Shown: piece after piece, positions 23,401 to 35,165 of the stretch
Layout of the letters: every line of letters starts with the position of its first letter
How positions within the stretch are numbered: position 1 is the stretch's first letter
Translations under genes and position numbers: made by a program
Notes under the pieces: model-generated
What the model was told of the DNA's origin: nothing
Seen by the model: the letters and a program-made list of their open reading frames with translations, nothing else
Database searches by the model: none
NCBI GenBank assembly: GCA_037074765.1
Contig: JBAMDO010000302.1
Span: forward strand, 1-49,632
Length of the DNA: 49,632 nucleotides
Reading direction: 5' to 3'
From: Mansonella perstans
Lineage: Eukaryota > Nematoda > Chromadorea > Rhabditida > Onchocercidae

Positions 23401-26400
23401 TTATTTCAATAAAAAGTTCAAAACTCACAAATATTTTTTCAGCAATTCGTAACTGTCGAAAACAAACTAGCAATGTCATAGTTTACAATAAGTTCATCTA
23501 TTAGACAATGTGCCTGTCTACTAATAAGTTCAAAATATTTAATATTTGCTTTATGGTCATTTAAGCGACTAAAACAAACAATTTTTATGGGCAATGAAAA
23601 TGTAACAGCAAAAACTTTAGCTGGTCTCAGAAAATATTGATTGATATTAGAGAATTAGCTGAAGATACGGTCACTGCATCGAATTGTTCAGATGTCGTTC
23701 AGCTGTCCCTTCATATCACATGATGTTTCATTTCCGAAAAATTTCAGAACTAGCAAATTACGAAATTGAAATTTCGGCAGTAAGATATAGCGATTCAAGC
23801 GAAGCAGCAGTGACAAATTGGAATGTAAAATATAAAATTTTAACAGAAAATACGGCATTATTTGAGGTGAATTTTTACCACTATTAATTTTAATTATTGC
23901 CAAATTATCGACAGCTTTCATTAAAATTTACCAAATTTTGTTTATTTTCAATTATCAAACCGTCAGTATGAGATGATAATTATATAGATTACAACACCAT
24001 CTGATATTCCGATCGGTCTTTGGCAAATGATTATGCGACATGGTGAAATATCAAATTTATGCACTGTGAATTTATGTATTCTCTTCAATCCATGGCATAA
24101 AGGTTCAGATTTTTACATTCATAAGTTGTAAATCTACAATCAATCGATAATTCTTACTTTTTAGAAGCATTAGTTAAATTAAACCTGCAAAATACCAGTT
24201 TATATTGCAACAAAAATTTTTTTCTCCTTTGCAGAAGATGAAACTTATTATCCAGATGAAGTGGAATTGGATGAATATATATTGAATGAGCTAGCTGTGA
24301 TGCTCAAATGGCATCAGAAGGATGCTTGGCTTCTGGGACAATTTAGCACCATTTGTATGAGTGCTATATTGCATTTATTGAAATTGTGTCTGCAAAATGA
24401 TTTACTGAAAATAGATGAACTTGGATGTGCTTCTGCAATTGCTAAGGCATTTGCTGTAGCTGTAAGTGTGAATTTTTTGCCGTTTATAAATTATTGTTTT
24501 CTTAGATCAAATGAAATTAAAGCAAAGTGACATTTAATTCATCACTCGTTCTACTTCGTTCAATTTTCAATTTCTTAATTTGAATATTTTACAGATTAGT
24601 AAATTTATACTGGAAGTTAAATGGAATGATTTCCAAAGAAGTAAGTGTGAAAATGAAATCTTGCCGAGTGCTTGGACCGGCAGTAAAGAAATCATGGCAG
24701 TGTATGAAAGAATGGGCATCAGAATTGGTTATGGGCAATCCTGGTGTTACGCTGGTCTTCTTACGTCACGTACGCTTAAAATATTGATTTTTTATTCAAT
24801 TCTAATTTAATCAAATGAAATTTTGTAAAAAAACATTTCCTATGTTTTGATCGATTTATCTTTTAATAATTTGTTTTGTATATTTTAAATTGAAATTTAG
24901 AAAGTAATTTTGCTTCATTTTTTTTTTGAAAATTTATTGAAAAAATAAATTATAGTCTGTCGATGTGTTGGAATTCCTTGTCGTCTGGTAACAATTTATA
25001 ATTTTATTCCACGAATTGAGAATGATGCATTGGTAAAGATTGATGTCATCGATGATACAATTGCTGAAAAAAGCAAAGATACCGTATGTTTTTTACCTAT
25101 AAGTAATAGATAACCGTGTATGCTTTTGTCGCATTATACAACAACAACCTCATAATTTTATGTTATAACTTTTTTTCATGATTTCATGGCAAAATTACAT
25201 TTCATATGAAATTGATTAATTTTGTTTTGTGCTATGATACAGTGACATTTAATTTAATTCACATTAGAAGTTGGAAAAATATTCATGAATTAATTTTAAC
25301 TAATTTATTAATCAGTCAGATAAATTTGTTGAAAACTGTGTGTAGTAATCTTCAGTTATAAATACCATCTATACTTTGATAATTTACTGATGAATGGCAA
25401 TTAATATATATTAGGTAATTAATATATAGAAACATATATTAGCATAAACTGCGCAAACATTTTTATTGAGACCAATAGTTCAAGGCAGACAGCACAGACA
25501 ATAAAGTCATGATAAGATGGAAGTTAATTAGTGCAGGAAAATAGAAATGAAATTTGAGGGAGTTGTCTTATATTATGAATCTCTAAGAAGTACTGTAGTG
25601 ATAAAATGATAATCTACATGTTAATAGATTACGGCGTGAAGTAAGGAAAAGTTTGCGCTCTTCTCTAACCATTTCATTATTAATTAAACAAAAGCGTATA
25701 ATTAAGCTTTTTCTTGATAATTCAATTTTCAAAAATAAAAAATTTAAACTGAGTGATAATTTCAATGTTAAATTGAATGGATTAAATTTGGTTATAAAAT
25801 ATAGATATGGCATTATCACATTTGGAATGAGTTATGGCTTCAGTCAAGGGTTCTAAGAAGTGATTCAAGTGAATGGTATATTTGTGATGCTACACCAACT
25901 ACAGAAGGTTATTTCAGAGAACGCTTCTTGAAAATCCAAATTTCTTTTTTCTCTCAACATTTCAATGTTATTTATCTAATTATTATTGTTTATCATCAAA
26001 TTATCTTTTTGATAAGTAGTTCGATCCATGGTTAATTTGCAAATTTTATTTAAATTTTTCAAAAAATTCAACTACATGTTAAAATTTTATTGTCGTTCCA
26101 ATAAAATTTTGCGACTTTCTTTTTCAAATTTCATATTTTTTAAATTATAATCAAATTGTTTGATATATACCTAGATGGTTCTTTCATTCTAGAACAAAAT
26201 GGATTACTCAATGAAGCCAAAGGAATATTTCCGGTAAGACGGATCAGATATAATGACGTAAAAATGAAACATGAAAATGAAAATGAACGTTTCGGAAAGC
26301 AAATTTGCGAAATGTTAAATGCCACTATTATTTGCAATTATTATTACCGTAGTCCGGAAACACATAATCCAGTTTTTGTATATTCCAAAAAGCTTAGAAA

Positions 26401-29066
26401 AAAGTAAAGTCTTTATTTATTAATTTTTGCTACTTATCTTTTAACAGATTTTAAAAAATTATTTCATAATTTACATAGAAATACCATATTAATAAAGATA
26501 AAAGGAAAAGATGTCTTAGATCTTGAAATGGCTGAAAAAAAAAACTTTTGGAATATTAAAATTGTTTAATCTCTGTGCAATTTTCAAATAGCACTTGAAT
26601 GATTACAAATTACGGTAATATTAACATAAGGATAATATTTGATCACTTTAATGGTAATTGCTATTTGCTAAAATTAATGATAGGCAAATATGAAATAATT
26701 ATGAAGTAAAGAAATGTAAAGAAGTAACGTTATGTTTCCCAATTGCATTTTACTTACTTAAAGTAATATTTCGTGTAAAATTCTAAGATTTGCAAGAAAG
26801 ATTAACAAAAATACATATTGTCTTTTTTGTTTACTTGTCAAATATTGATTTGTTATTCTATTTTGGAATTATTTAGAATATCTCATAAGCTTCTCACTTC
26901 AACGATGAATGCTGACATTGATGTGACAATGAATTACAAACAATCACTGGATGACAAGGACTTTCACCACAATCATTGCTTATCATTACTGCATAATGAA
27001 CGAGTTGGCAATGTTGAATTGAATTTAAGCAATTTTCAAAATGTTTGTTTTCAAAGTTAACGAAGGAGAAATTAGAAAATTTAGAGAATTTCTTTGAGCT
27101 TTCGAAAGAAAATACAATATCTAAATGCTTAATTAATTATTTTTTCATTCTCCATGGAATAATTATCACTTCCGGAAGATTATTTGAGAGATACGGTTGC
27201 TCGCGAAATCACACTCCTTAAAAGAGTGAATAAATAATAATCAAATTTAATTTAAAGATTTTGCTAGAAAAGCTACTACCATGGTGTCAGCATTGTCTAT
27301 CAATGTAGTACCAGCGTGATAATATATTTTAGTTAAATTTAACGTGATAATATTTTAGTCAAATTTAATTATTTTGAGTAAGAAGAAAAGTGTTATCACT
27401 TTTTATTCTTTGCTTATTTACTTACCTTTCACACATTCCTTAATTGGCTCATCAATTAAATTACCACCTACTGAAAGAATGTTTCAGATCAGTATTGATG
27501 AACCAATTGATGGATATCTAACAATCATAAACAATTCATTAAATGAACAAGTAATTAATGCTCAAGTCCAGGTTGATTTAACAAGTTATACAGGAATGGT
27601 TATCAATCATGTCTTTCTTTTCGAGAAAACGCTTATCATACAAGCAAAACAAAGTATGCTAGTGATACGATAATTATTTTACTCGTTAACTTACATAAAA
27701 TTCCAACTGATCATTTAGTTTTAAAAAATTAAACTTACATATATCTTTACTATGCTTTTAAATTAATATAATAACTTGAGAGGAAGTGGTATCTTTCAGA
27801 AATTAAACAAAACTATTTGCTAAGCAAAAACATTTTAAGCGAAGTTTAGATGTTTATGTCAACAAAAATACCTTTAAACAAACTGAAATTGACTTTATTA
27901 ATTATCAATTAAAAATTGCTTTAGACCTGAAAATGGAATTCAGCGTGCCATCTGATTACTTCCATGATTTATTCACGGAAGATTGGAATATTTCTATAAT
28001 AGCATTTGCAAAAGTTTCGCGTACTAAAGAACGATTTCGTACTCAACAAGTGCTTACACTCTTGAAACCTATATTGTCCATCAAAAAAGTTCGTTTTAAA
28101 AAAAACAAACAAAATTTTTGTGAAAATGAAGTATTGATTAGAAAACGTCAGCGAAGAAAAGAGAAGAGAAGAATTTCCTTCTCTCCTGGAATTTTCAGTT
28201 TATTAGCCTTAACTTGAATTTAATTAATTTTTTAAACTACTTCATTCTTGAAATAGAAAATTTTAAATTCTTCGTTTTCCAGCAAAATTTTTTGTGGATT
28301 TGCTGAAATCCAACAACAAAGTTTGTAAGACTTTTTAACAATGCTGTAAAGTTTAAATTTCAGCTCTCACAAAAGGAATCGACCACTTTTAGTTCTGATG
28401 AAGAACAGTTTCAAATTTCGATAGTAAATTCGTTAAATATATCACTCACAAACTGTGAAATTAGAATCGATGGTACCGGATTACGATTTCATGACTCACC
28501 GATATCATGTGGGTTAGTGTCACATGCATCATTTAATAACTTAATTTTAAATAAATATTACTTTTCACTAAATTTAAATACTAAATAGATACTCGATAAG
28601 TACTAAATACTACTTCAAAAAATGAAGATATTACCTCGTTGATGGAATGAATCAGGAACATTAAACAATTTGATATATCCACCTTCATTCACATCCGAAA
28701 CTAGAATCGATAGTACCGGATTAAGATTTCACGGCTCACCGTTACTCACCGATATTTTAATTATGGAATATCCTAGTGATTGCAAAAGGCAAGCTTGTTG
28801 ATAAAGAAAATGTTGTGTTAGGCTTTGCCCCATAAACAGTCTTATCTCAATTGTCTGTAAGTTAAATTTCAAAACTTCTGAAATCAAAAAAAAAAGGAAA
28901 ATGACCTTGAAGTGAAAAAGGAATTTTTAGATCTATTGAGGTTCGCAATACTTTAACGATTACGACGAGTGCAGCAAAAAGGACAAATTTAACTGAAAGA
29001 AAAATTGTTGCTGTATTTAATTGTGACCAACTAAAAAACGTCCGTACTCATTTTGTTGGTAATTAG
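20487..29066 (+). CDS. transglutaminase-fold pseudoenzyme with long N-terminal extension, 16 exons
   Basis: Exons: 20487-22059, 22237-22908, 23083-23310, 23703-23866, 23988-24102, 24235-24461, 24595-24769, 24956-25083, 25695-25790, 25844-25907, 26193-26403, 26877-27003, 27488-27653, 27925-28088, 28364-28512, 28931-29066. Phases close to 1464 aa. Residues 1-~765 are low-complexity. From ~768 every classical transglutaminase landmark follows in order: KTHHT and CRRG (N-domain), PIGLWQ, CILFNPW, DEYILNE, WLLGQF, LPSAWTGS, GYGQSWCYAG, CVGIPCRLVT, NFNV, EWYICDATP, FPVRRIRYND, the barrel-1 SYTG motif, barrel-2 LTNCEIRIDGTGL, and the final VFNCDQLKNVRTH. The catalytic Cys of GQCW is Ser1042, the His of NFHVW aligns with Asn1118, and Asp1141 is kept exactly 23 residues later as in human TG2. 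It should not cross-link proteins; a structural or scaffolding role like erythrocyte band 4.2 is inference. No signal peptide or membrane segment is seen. The exon 9 start and the 12-13 join are least certain. Confidence 0.9.
20727..20830 (+). repeat. 27-bp coding repeat (9-residue units)
   Basis: Within exon 1 of the transglutaminase-like gene, residues ~81-114 consist of four copies of a nonapeptide of the form (D/A)QQRH(R/H)NS(H/N). The last copy is degenerate (DQQRYYR). The units are basic, His/Gln-rich and likely disordered. The nucleotide period is 27 bp. Confidence 0.9.
21501..21645 (+). repeat. 24-bp coding repeat (8-residue units)
   Basis: Six tandem units encode variants of TL(S/P/L/Q)(P/T)EN(S/G/Y)(Q/E/R), with a Pro-Glu-Asn core and a Thr-Leu start. 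They lie in exon 1 of the transglutaminase-like gene, around residues 339-386. The 24-bp units are close in sequence at the DNA level, which points to recent expansion. Confidence 0.9.
28694..28800 (+). pseudogene. partial duplicate of beta-barrel-2 exon inside intron 15
   Basis: The stretch GAAACTAGAATCGATAGTACC and what follows repeats exon 15 of the same gene (28455-28506): the GAAA-TTAGAATCGAT-GGTACCGGATTA-GATTTCA-GACTCACCGATAT blocks recur with a few substitutions and one ~9-bp insertion. Its frame (ETRIDSTGLRFHGSP) stays open for more than 30 codons. It has no good acceptor directly before it (a weak AAACTAG exists). It is either an exon relic or a little-used alternative exon. My gene model skips it because the 15-to-16 join already keeps phase and family alignment. 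Confidence 0.65.
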
Positions 29067-30562
29067 TAATTAACATAAAGGTTTAAGTTATTCGTTTTAA
29101 GAAGTTTCTGGAAAATTTTAATTGTTTCACAGTTAATTTATTGCTACAAAAATTACGACAAGACATTTAAATAAAAAAAAGCGGAAGTACAGAAAAGCGA
29201 AAAAAATGAAAATTGAATTTTTGAAATAAAATCATTTCTGTAAATATCCTGTCAAAAGTGAAATGCGCTAATGGAATTTATGAACCAAAAATTGCCAATT
29301 GTTTTTGAGCATTAATTCTGAATGAATTCAATTTTGCGCTGAACATTTTGAGAAAAACAATATACATACTGTTTCAAGTATTGCTACCATACATTTCAAA
29401 ATTGAAATCAATAGCAGGTGAGAGTGAAATTACGCCAAGTCTTTTATCGCATTTTTCACTAAAGTGATATGAATTCTGTTTCGATATGCTCATTTTGAAA
29501 TTTAAAAGGGAGGGCACTGAATTGTCAAAGAATTGGACTGTTTTTGTTAAGCTATAAATAAAAATGTAATTTCTTCTTTACATATCTTATGCCAAATTTA
29601 AAAATAATTGAAAAAAACAATGATTGAAATAACTTGGAAATTTGAATCTATTATTAAAACATTGCAAGAAGAGAAAAATGCAGATGATTTAACTTCAGGA
29701 TGGAAAGCATCCTTCCAGGACTTTTTGAACTATTTCATTTGATTTTGCGGTGGTTACAAATCTCAGTACCAAAACTTAATCAGAGGGTAATAAATAAATT
29801 ATTAAGGCCATATTACGATAATATCATATCATATCAGTTATCTGTTGAAGATATCATTTTCACAGATTTTTCGTCTTCTGCACTTTCGCACTGACCAGTG
29901 TGTTTCAGACACTGACCAGTGTCTTTTTTCATCACTTTTTCCAGTGTTCTCCATTTTCTTTCTCGTCAATTACAACTAATAATTAAAGCCTTGTTTGACA
30001 ATTTCGGCTAACGGTAAGGTTCGGATTTACGCCGATGTTATTTTGTTGAAAACTTTAAAATTCATTAATTATCAAATCCTTTAAAATTATTCTTCTTCAA
30101 ATTTTGTCTATAATTTTCACTAATTTTTTTTTATTTTTCTTTGAATTATCCGAGCTTAGACAAAACTTTTGGTTTGCAATTAGTGATTGAATTGATAAAC
30201 AAATTCGGACATCTGATGATTAGTTATTCAATAACTAAATGCCTAATAATTGTTATTAAATAAGATTTGAGTGTCAAATGACCAAAATGAAGGGTAAATT
30301 TAGAGGAAATTTACTCTAATGCGATGCGTAAAATTCTATGCTATAATTTACAAAACATTACCATCGCCAGGATTGAAAAATATTATAGGAACGAAAATTA
30401 AATTTAATAAGATCATTAAAAAATAAACCTCGTTGATTCGAATCCTGGAACTCTGTTCTGGTTCCCCGGCAAAATATATATTGTTGTATGCTAAGCCAAA
30501 TTTCAGAGCATGATGCGCATATCTACAGTCAGTTCAATCATTTAAACTAAGTTACCAAATTA
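29067..30562. other. non-coding stretch between the transglutaminase-like gene and the GPCR
   Basis: The two genes converge here, so 3' UTRs are expected. I find no supported gene. A short open frame at 29700-29894 on the plus strand has no recognisable motif and no clear splice context. Two palindromic 12-mers lie at 29889-29900 and 29910-29921. A TTCGAATCC near 30436 resembles a tRNA T-loop, but its stems do not pair. Confidence 0.55.
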
Positions 30563-33367
30563 TCAACAGAGATTTCTCTGTTCTTGATTCTAGTATAAGA
30601 TGAAGAATATTTACCAGAATTGGTGACAGTATCGAATACATGAAACGTAACCAATTTAGTATTATAGCTACATCCACAGGTACCTTAAATATATCTTCAT
30701 TCTTCAGTACTTCCTTACTATTTCGAAGCTGAAATTATTAATTAACATTCATAATTAGTGACTTAAAAGAGAATGGTTGAATTACATTCAATAATGTATT
30801 TATGCACTTGAATAATTAAAATATTCATATCATAAAATAATTTTACGACCATAGGAAAGAAATGAAGTCTTATTTTCGTTACGATAAATGACAAATAAAA
30901 TAGAATTTCGAAATTTTGTGAAATTCATAATGAATCTCATGAAATGTGCTTCCATAAATTGTACGCTATCAATGTGCCATTTCTTTTTTGCAAAAAAAAA
31001 AAGTAGAAATTTGAAAATTACCTGTATAAAAAAGTTTAGCAAAATATATGGTCCATCAAAGAGAATAAATAAAATTATAAGAAGTAAAACAAGCTTTAAA
31101 AAGTTTCGATAATTCCGACGAGTTTCGAGAGTGTAAGATCTGTCAAATGTTAGACTTTCGCGAGATCTCATTACCACTGATTGATTTTTGTATTGATTAC
31201 TATGCGACAAAAGCGCCGCGAAACAAATTAATATGATAATAAGACAGCTGCCATAAATTAATATGCATATTATCGGAAATAAGATTGGAACTTTCCTGCA
31301 AAATTTGCATTCAAATCAAATAATTAGGACGATTTTTTACGGCAATTATTTCCTTCTTTCTCTCATAACTATTGTATATGTCATCAAAGAATTCAAGTTA
31401 ATTAATTAACACATGTAAACTTTTACATTCAAAATTACATTATAACAAAGATTTTAATAAATCCCAGATATTTTGCAAAATTATTTACATTTTATAAGTG
31501 ATAACTTTAATGATAAATGCACACACCAGCTGATGTACACATATGAAAAATAGTCGGGAAATTAATAGATGGCTTATAGTTAAAATTTTTCTAGAAGTCT
31601 TGCAGATCATTCTTGACCTGTTCAAGCAACAAATAAAATGGCTAGGTAATTTGATAATCAAAATTTTTTCTGGCTTCTTCTACCGAGCCTGAAACTTTTC
31701 TCTTTTTTTTCTTACCTTAACTATGTCAGCTATTTAGAAAGTCTGAAGACGACATTTTTAAGGTTCATAAAGAGATGAAATTATCACTTGTAACTCTACT
31801 ACTTGTTAATACTGGAAAAATGTAGAAAAAGGGAATGGATGCAGTATCAAGACCTAATAACTGAAATTCTTCAGTGTACCAAAAGTGTGCAAACCAATAC
31901 GGTCTAAGAAAATCAAAAATTAATTCAAAAAGCCAACCTATAGATGTTACAATTATATCGATATTCGAAGGACTTGACAGGTATATGATGCATAAGCGCA
32001 GGTGTAGCTAAACAAACACTTATTAGCCATAAAATCACAACGATGGCTAACGTTCGGCCATTTTTAAATATGGACTGTTTTGGAAAATATGATATAATAG
32101 CACGTTCAATGGCCATTAACATTACACTCATTAATAATTCCATATTAACAAACTGAAATACGGTTAATTAATTACAATTAAGCAATAGGCTCATGCATGT
32201 CTTTAAGGCTATCGTACTTCAGTGAAATTAAATTGAAAATAATATGTAATAGATGTAAGGGAAAGCTAAAATAATGTAGGAATAATGTGGAGAATAATAA
32301 TTCAAATATTTAATTAATGAAATCCATAAATTTTTACAAGTACTAAGATTTCAAAGCAATTGTAATGCTGAAAATTTGAAATGAAAAGAAGTTAAAATAC
32401 TTTTAGGGAAAATTTAAAAAGTCAACAATGATATAATAATGAAGAAGATAATGATTGCTATGTTACTTTTTTTATCGTATTTCATTGTTCATATATACTG
32501 TATTTATTAGATTTTACATAGTATATAGATTTTACATATTATTGCTTCTACTGTCTAATTTCGATTTCGGATTTTTTCCTTTTTGGTTCAGAATGTTTGG
32601 ATGACAATAATCGATGAGTGAGAGCTATCGGAAATGAATCAACAAGACTTGAATGTCATAAAAAATTATACTTAAGCAAATGTGACAATAAAGAAATTCG
32701 ATTGTCATCAAATTTCAAATTCTCTTCTATACAATTGATCAAATGTTTAATTTCAAGCTACATATATGATCATACTCTTTTATTTAAGATAATGCGTCAA
32801 AAATCATGGCATAATCCAGACGTAAATGAAATTTTTGGAAATATATTCAGCATAATTCAATAATGCTTTCATTATTACCTGTTCTTTTTGTTGCAATATC
32901 ATCAAATATACCTGTTCAAAAGTTGCATTCAAACGACATATTGTCATGTCGGAAAGCCAATTACTACTGATAAGATATAAAATTGGAATGAACATTCTGG
33001 ATATTACATCAAATATATTTAATACAGCCAAATTACAAAACAGTATGAAAAGTTGGATTAAGCGAAGTTTTCGACTGAAAGCAAAACTGAATTAGTAAAG
33101 CTGAAATGTAACAGTAATTTTCATTGATATAAAAATTAAAAATAAACGAAAAATCAATTAAATTTTATGAAAATATTGTAATGCAAGGTAAAATTACCTT
33201 AAGAGTATCGTTACCAATAAGGTTATATTGAATAGAGCGGAAAAAATGGCAAGCAATACGATTAAAACAATTGTGGTCGTTTGTAAATTAGTACTTTCAG
33301 CATGATTAAGTATGGTATCGGCAACAATATCATCTTGTAGCATGTGTTTCACTCGCACATTGTTCAT
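30563..33367 (-). CDS. rhodopsin-like seven-transmembrane receptor, orphan, 7 exons
   Basis: Exons, 5' to 3' on the minus strand: 33367-33198, 33074-32912, 32152-31938, 31903-31803, 31290-31022, 30728-30615, 30589-30563. This gives about 352 aa. Hydrophobic segments in order: TM1 (TTTIVLIVLLAIFSALF), TM2 (FILFCNLAVLNIFDVISRMF), TM3 starting at the conserved Cys (TICRLNATFEQ) and ending in ERA where DRY is usual, TM4 (LAIVVILWLISVCLATPAL), an extracellular-loop Cys (RYNCNIY), TM5 (ILFPIICILIYGSCLIIILI), a basic third loop, TM6 (FLKLVLLLIILFILFDGPYILL) and TM7 (AIILNWLRFMYSILSPIL). There is no signal peptide, as usual. The Cys pair and topology support class A. The ligand is unknown; peptide receptors are a guess. 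The TM5 acceptor and the very short last exon (9 codons) are weak. Confidence 0.82.
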
Positions 33368-34239
33368 CCGGAAATTTTAAACAATTAACGGAATTATAAA
33401 AAACTTACGGTAATGATTGAATGAACGGATTCAAGTGATATATATTGCAGAAGATGGATTAATAAGAGCTTATATTTTAATGCTTAACACAATTTTTGCC
33501 TGCTTAGAAAACCTGAATTGGTTACCATAGTTACGCAAGCATAACGTTTAAATTACGGTTTTGATTTCCTATTTCACCATGAAATCATAGTTTCATCCGT
33601 AATTTCATATGGTTTGAATTATTTGCATAATTTGAAAATGACTTAAAAAAATTTTTATTTCATCTACAACGATTAAACGAATGATCTATTAATGCATATT
33701 TGCTTCTATGATAAATTGTATTTAAAATGTATGACGTAAGAGACTTCAGGATTTCAACTCAAATTCATTGAATATATCAGTTTAGTGACAAAATCAGATC
33801 CTAATAGGTCAAATGAAATTTCAAAAGTGAACAATAAAGGCTAATGATCAAATTAAAACTGCTTTCTTTCCCATTGATAATTTCTTTGGTTGTTAAATTG
33901 ATTTTAATTAAAGCCATATAAATTGACCATTTCAAAATTTCAAGATTAGAAATTCCATCATTTGCTTAATGTTAGATTTATGCATCCAAATGTTATAACG
34001 CATCTCTTGGATAATATTTTAAATATTTAACACTAAAATTTGACAATAAAATCTAATTACTAATCAAATAATTTATTGGACTATTATAATTAATTAATTA
34101 ATAAGAAACGAAAGGTAAATTAATACATTTAATAATAATTAACAGTAATAATTAATAATTAAATAAATTTTTTCTTGCTACTTTATGAAAAGAAAACATA
34201 CATTTTGAAAGCCATCGAAAATATTATAATATGTAGCAT

Positions 34240-34288
34240 ATAAAGAGAAAGGAGAAAGAGAAAGAGAGAGAGGAACAGAGAGAGAATG
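34240..34288. repeat. GAGA-rich purine tract
   Basis: A run of GAGAAAG/GAGAGAG units upstream of the MAEA gene. GAGA tracts near nematode promoters can bind GAGA-type factors, but no role is shown here. Confidence 0.7.
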
Positions 34289-34665
34289 ATTTGATAAACG
34301 TTTTTACGTATCAACGTGAAATATAAATTATTCACTTGGATTTGTGCATGAAGTAAACGTGTTAGTTATTTGTGGAATGATGACATTCCTACGCATAGCT
34401 TCTATAAAATATGTTACCATCTGTATTCTACGTCATTTTCGTAGAAGTAATAATTACTATAAATTACGTCTAATACGACTATTATGCTGCATCAAATATT
34501 ACAGTTTCTAAAACAAAAGTTAGCTGTTAGTATTTTTTAGTTTTTTTTTTTCCAACGATTGTCACTCGAGATTTCCTGATATCGTTCCGGTGATTTCCGG
34601 TCCACACTTTTTCCTTGGGTTTGTTTTTTTTTTTTTTTGTTCAGTTTAATAAATAAAAAGTTGAA

Positions 34666-34695
34666 TTGCTAACATGTGACATCACATGTTAGCAA
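34666..34695. repeat. 30-bp palindrome with 14-bp arms
   Basis: The left arm TTGCTAACATGTGA (34666-34679) and right arm TCACATGTTAGCAA (34682-34695) are exact reverse complements around a 2-bp centre (CA). The centre reads TGACATCA. The site lies about 470 bp upstream of the MAEA start codon, in the shared promoter region. Confidence 0.9.
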
Positions 34696-35165
34696 CTGTT
34701 AGATCAATTTAATTTTCCCTTTGTTTTTTTTTTTTGTTTGCTTCTGTTTTTTGATAGCTCAGTGAAGATCATTCTTATCTTCTGAAAGTTTGCTATATAA
34801 CTATATTGTACTTTTTTATCTTTGTTTTTCTTATGCTTTCTTTGCTGATATCTTTAAGTATGTATTTAAAGAAAATCACCGTATTTGCCAGATATTACAA
34901 TAGTCATGAATTCCGATTAACCTTTTAAAACTGGCTTGAAAATGATATAGAATCGGTTTCTTTCGGTCTTATCATTATTATTGGAAAATATGCTTTCCCG
35001 CGATGTCTTAATTAAAGGGCATTCTGTTTTAACTGTCAAGCTTATTCTGTCAATTCTTTTAATTTGTGCATACATTCTCATAGATGCTAATATTTATTTA
35101 TAGGTATTGGTGTTTCCGGCTAGAATTTAAAGGGAAGAAAGTGTATATATTATCAGGAATTCGTG

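Larger units (their letters stand above)
33368..35165. promoter_or_regulatory. divergent intergenic region between GPCR and MAEA gene
   Basis: This 1.8-kb stretch lies between two start codons facing apart and should contain both promoters. It contains no supported exon. Notable sites: a GA-rich tract (34240-34288), oligo-T runs near 34540, 34623 and 34723, and a 30-bp near-perfect palindrome (34666-34695). No TATA box or initiator can be assigned with confidence. Confidence 0.5.

Noticed and set aside
27165..27232. Short frame LPEDYLRDTVAREITLLKRVNK as an extra exon between exons 12 and 13
   Set aside because: Suggestive composition, but no good acceptor or donor preserves phase. Left out pending transcript data.
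27374..27487. Upstream extension of exon 13 starting SKKKSVITFYSLLIYL, which looks like a signal peptide
   Set aside because: The GTTTCAG acceptor at 27481-27487 joins exon 12 in phase 0, and family alignment resumes right after it. A separate secreted start here would cut the transglutaminase fold in two.
29700..29894. 64-codon plus-strand open frame
   Set aside because: No motif, no clear splice sites and not in frame with the transglutaminase-like gene.
30425..30475. tRNA-like TTCGAATCC T-loop
   Set aside because: The flanking 5-base stems do not pair, and no D-arm, anticodon arm or acceptor stem can be built on either strand.
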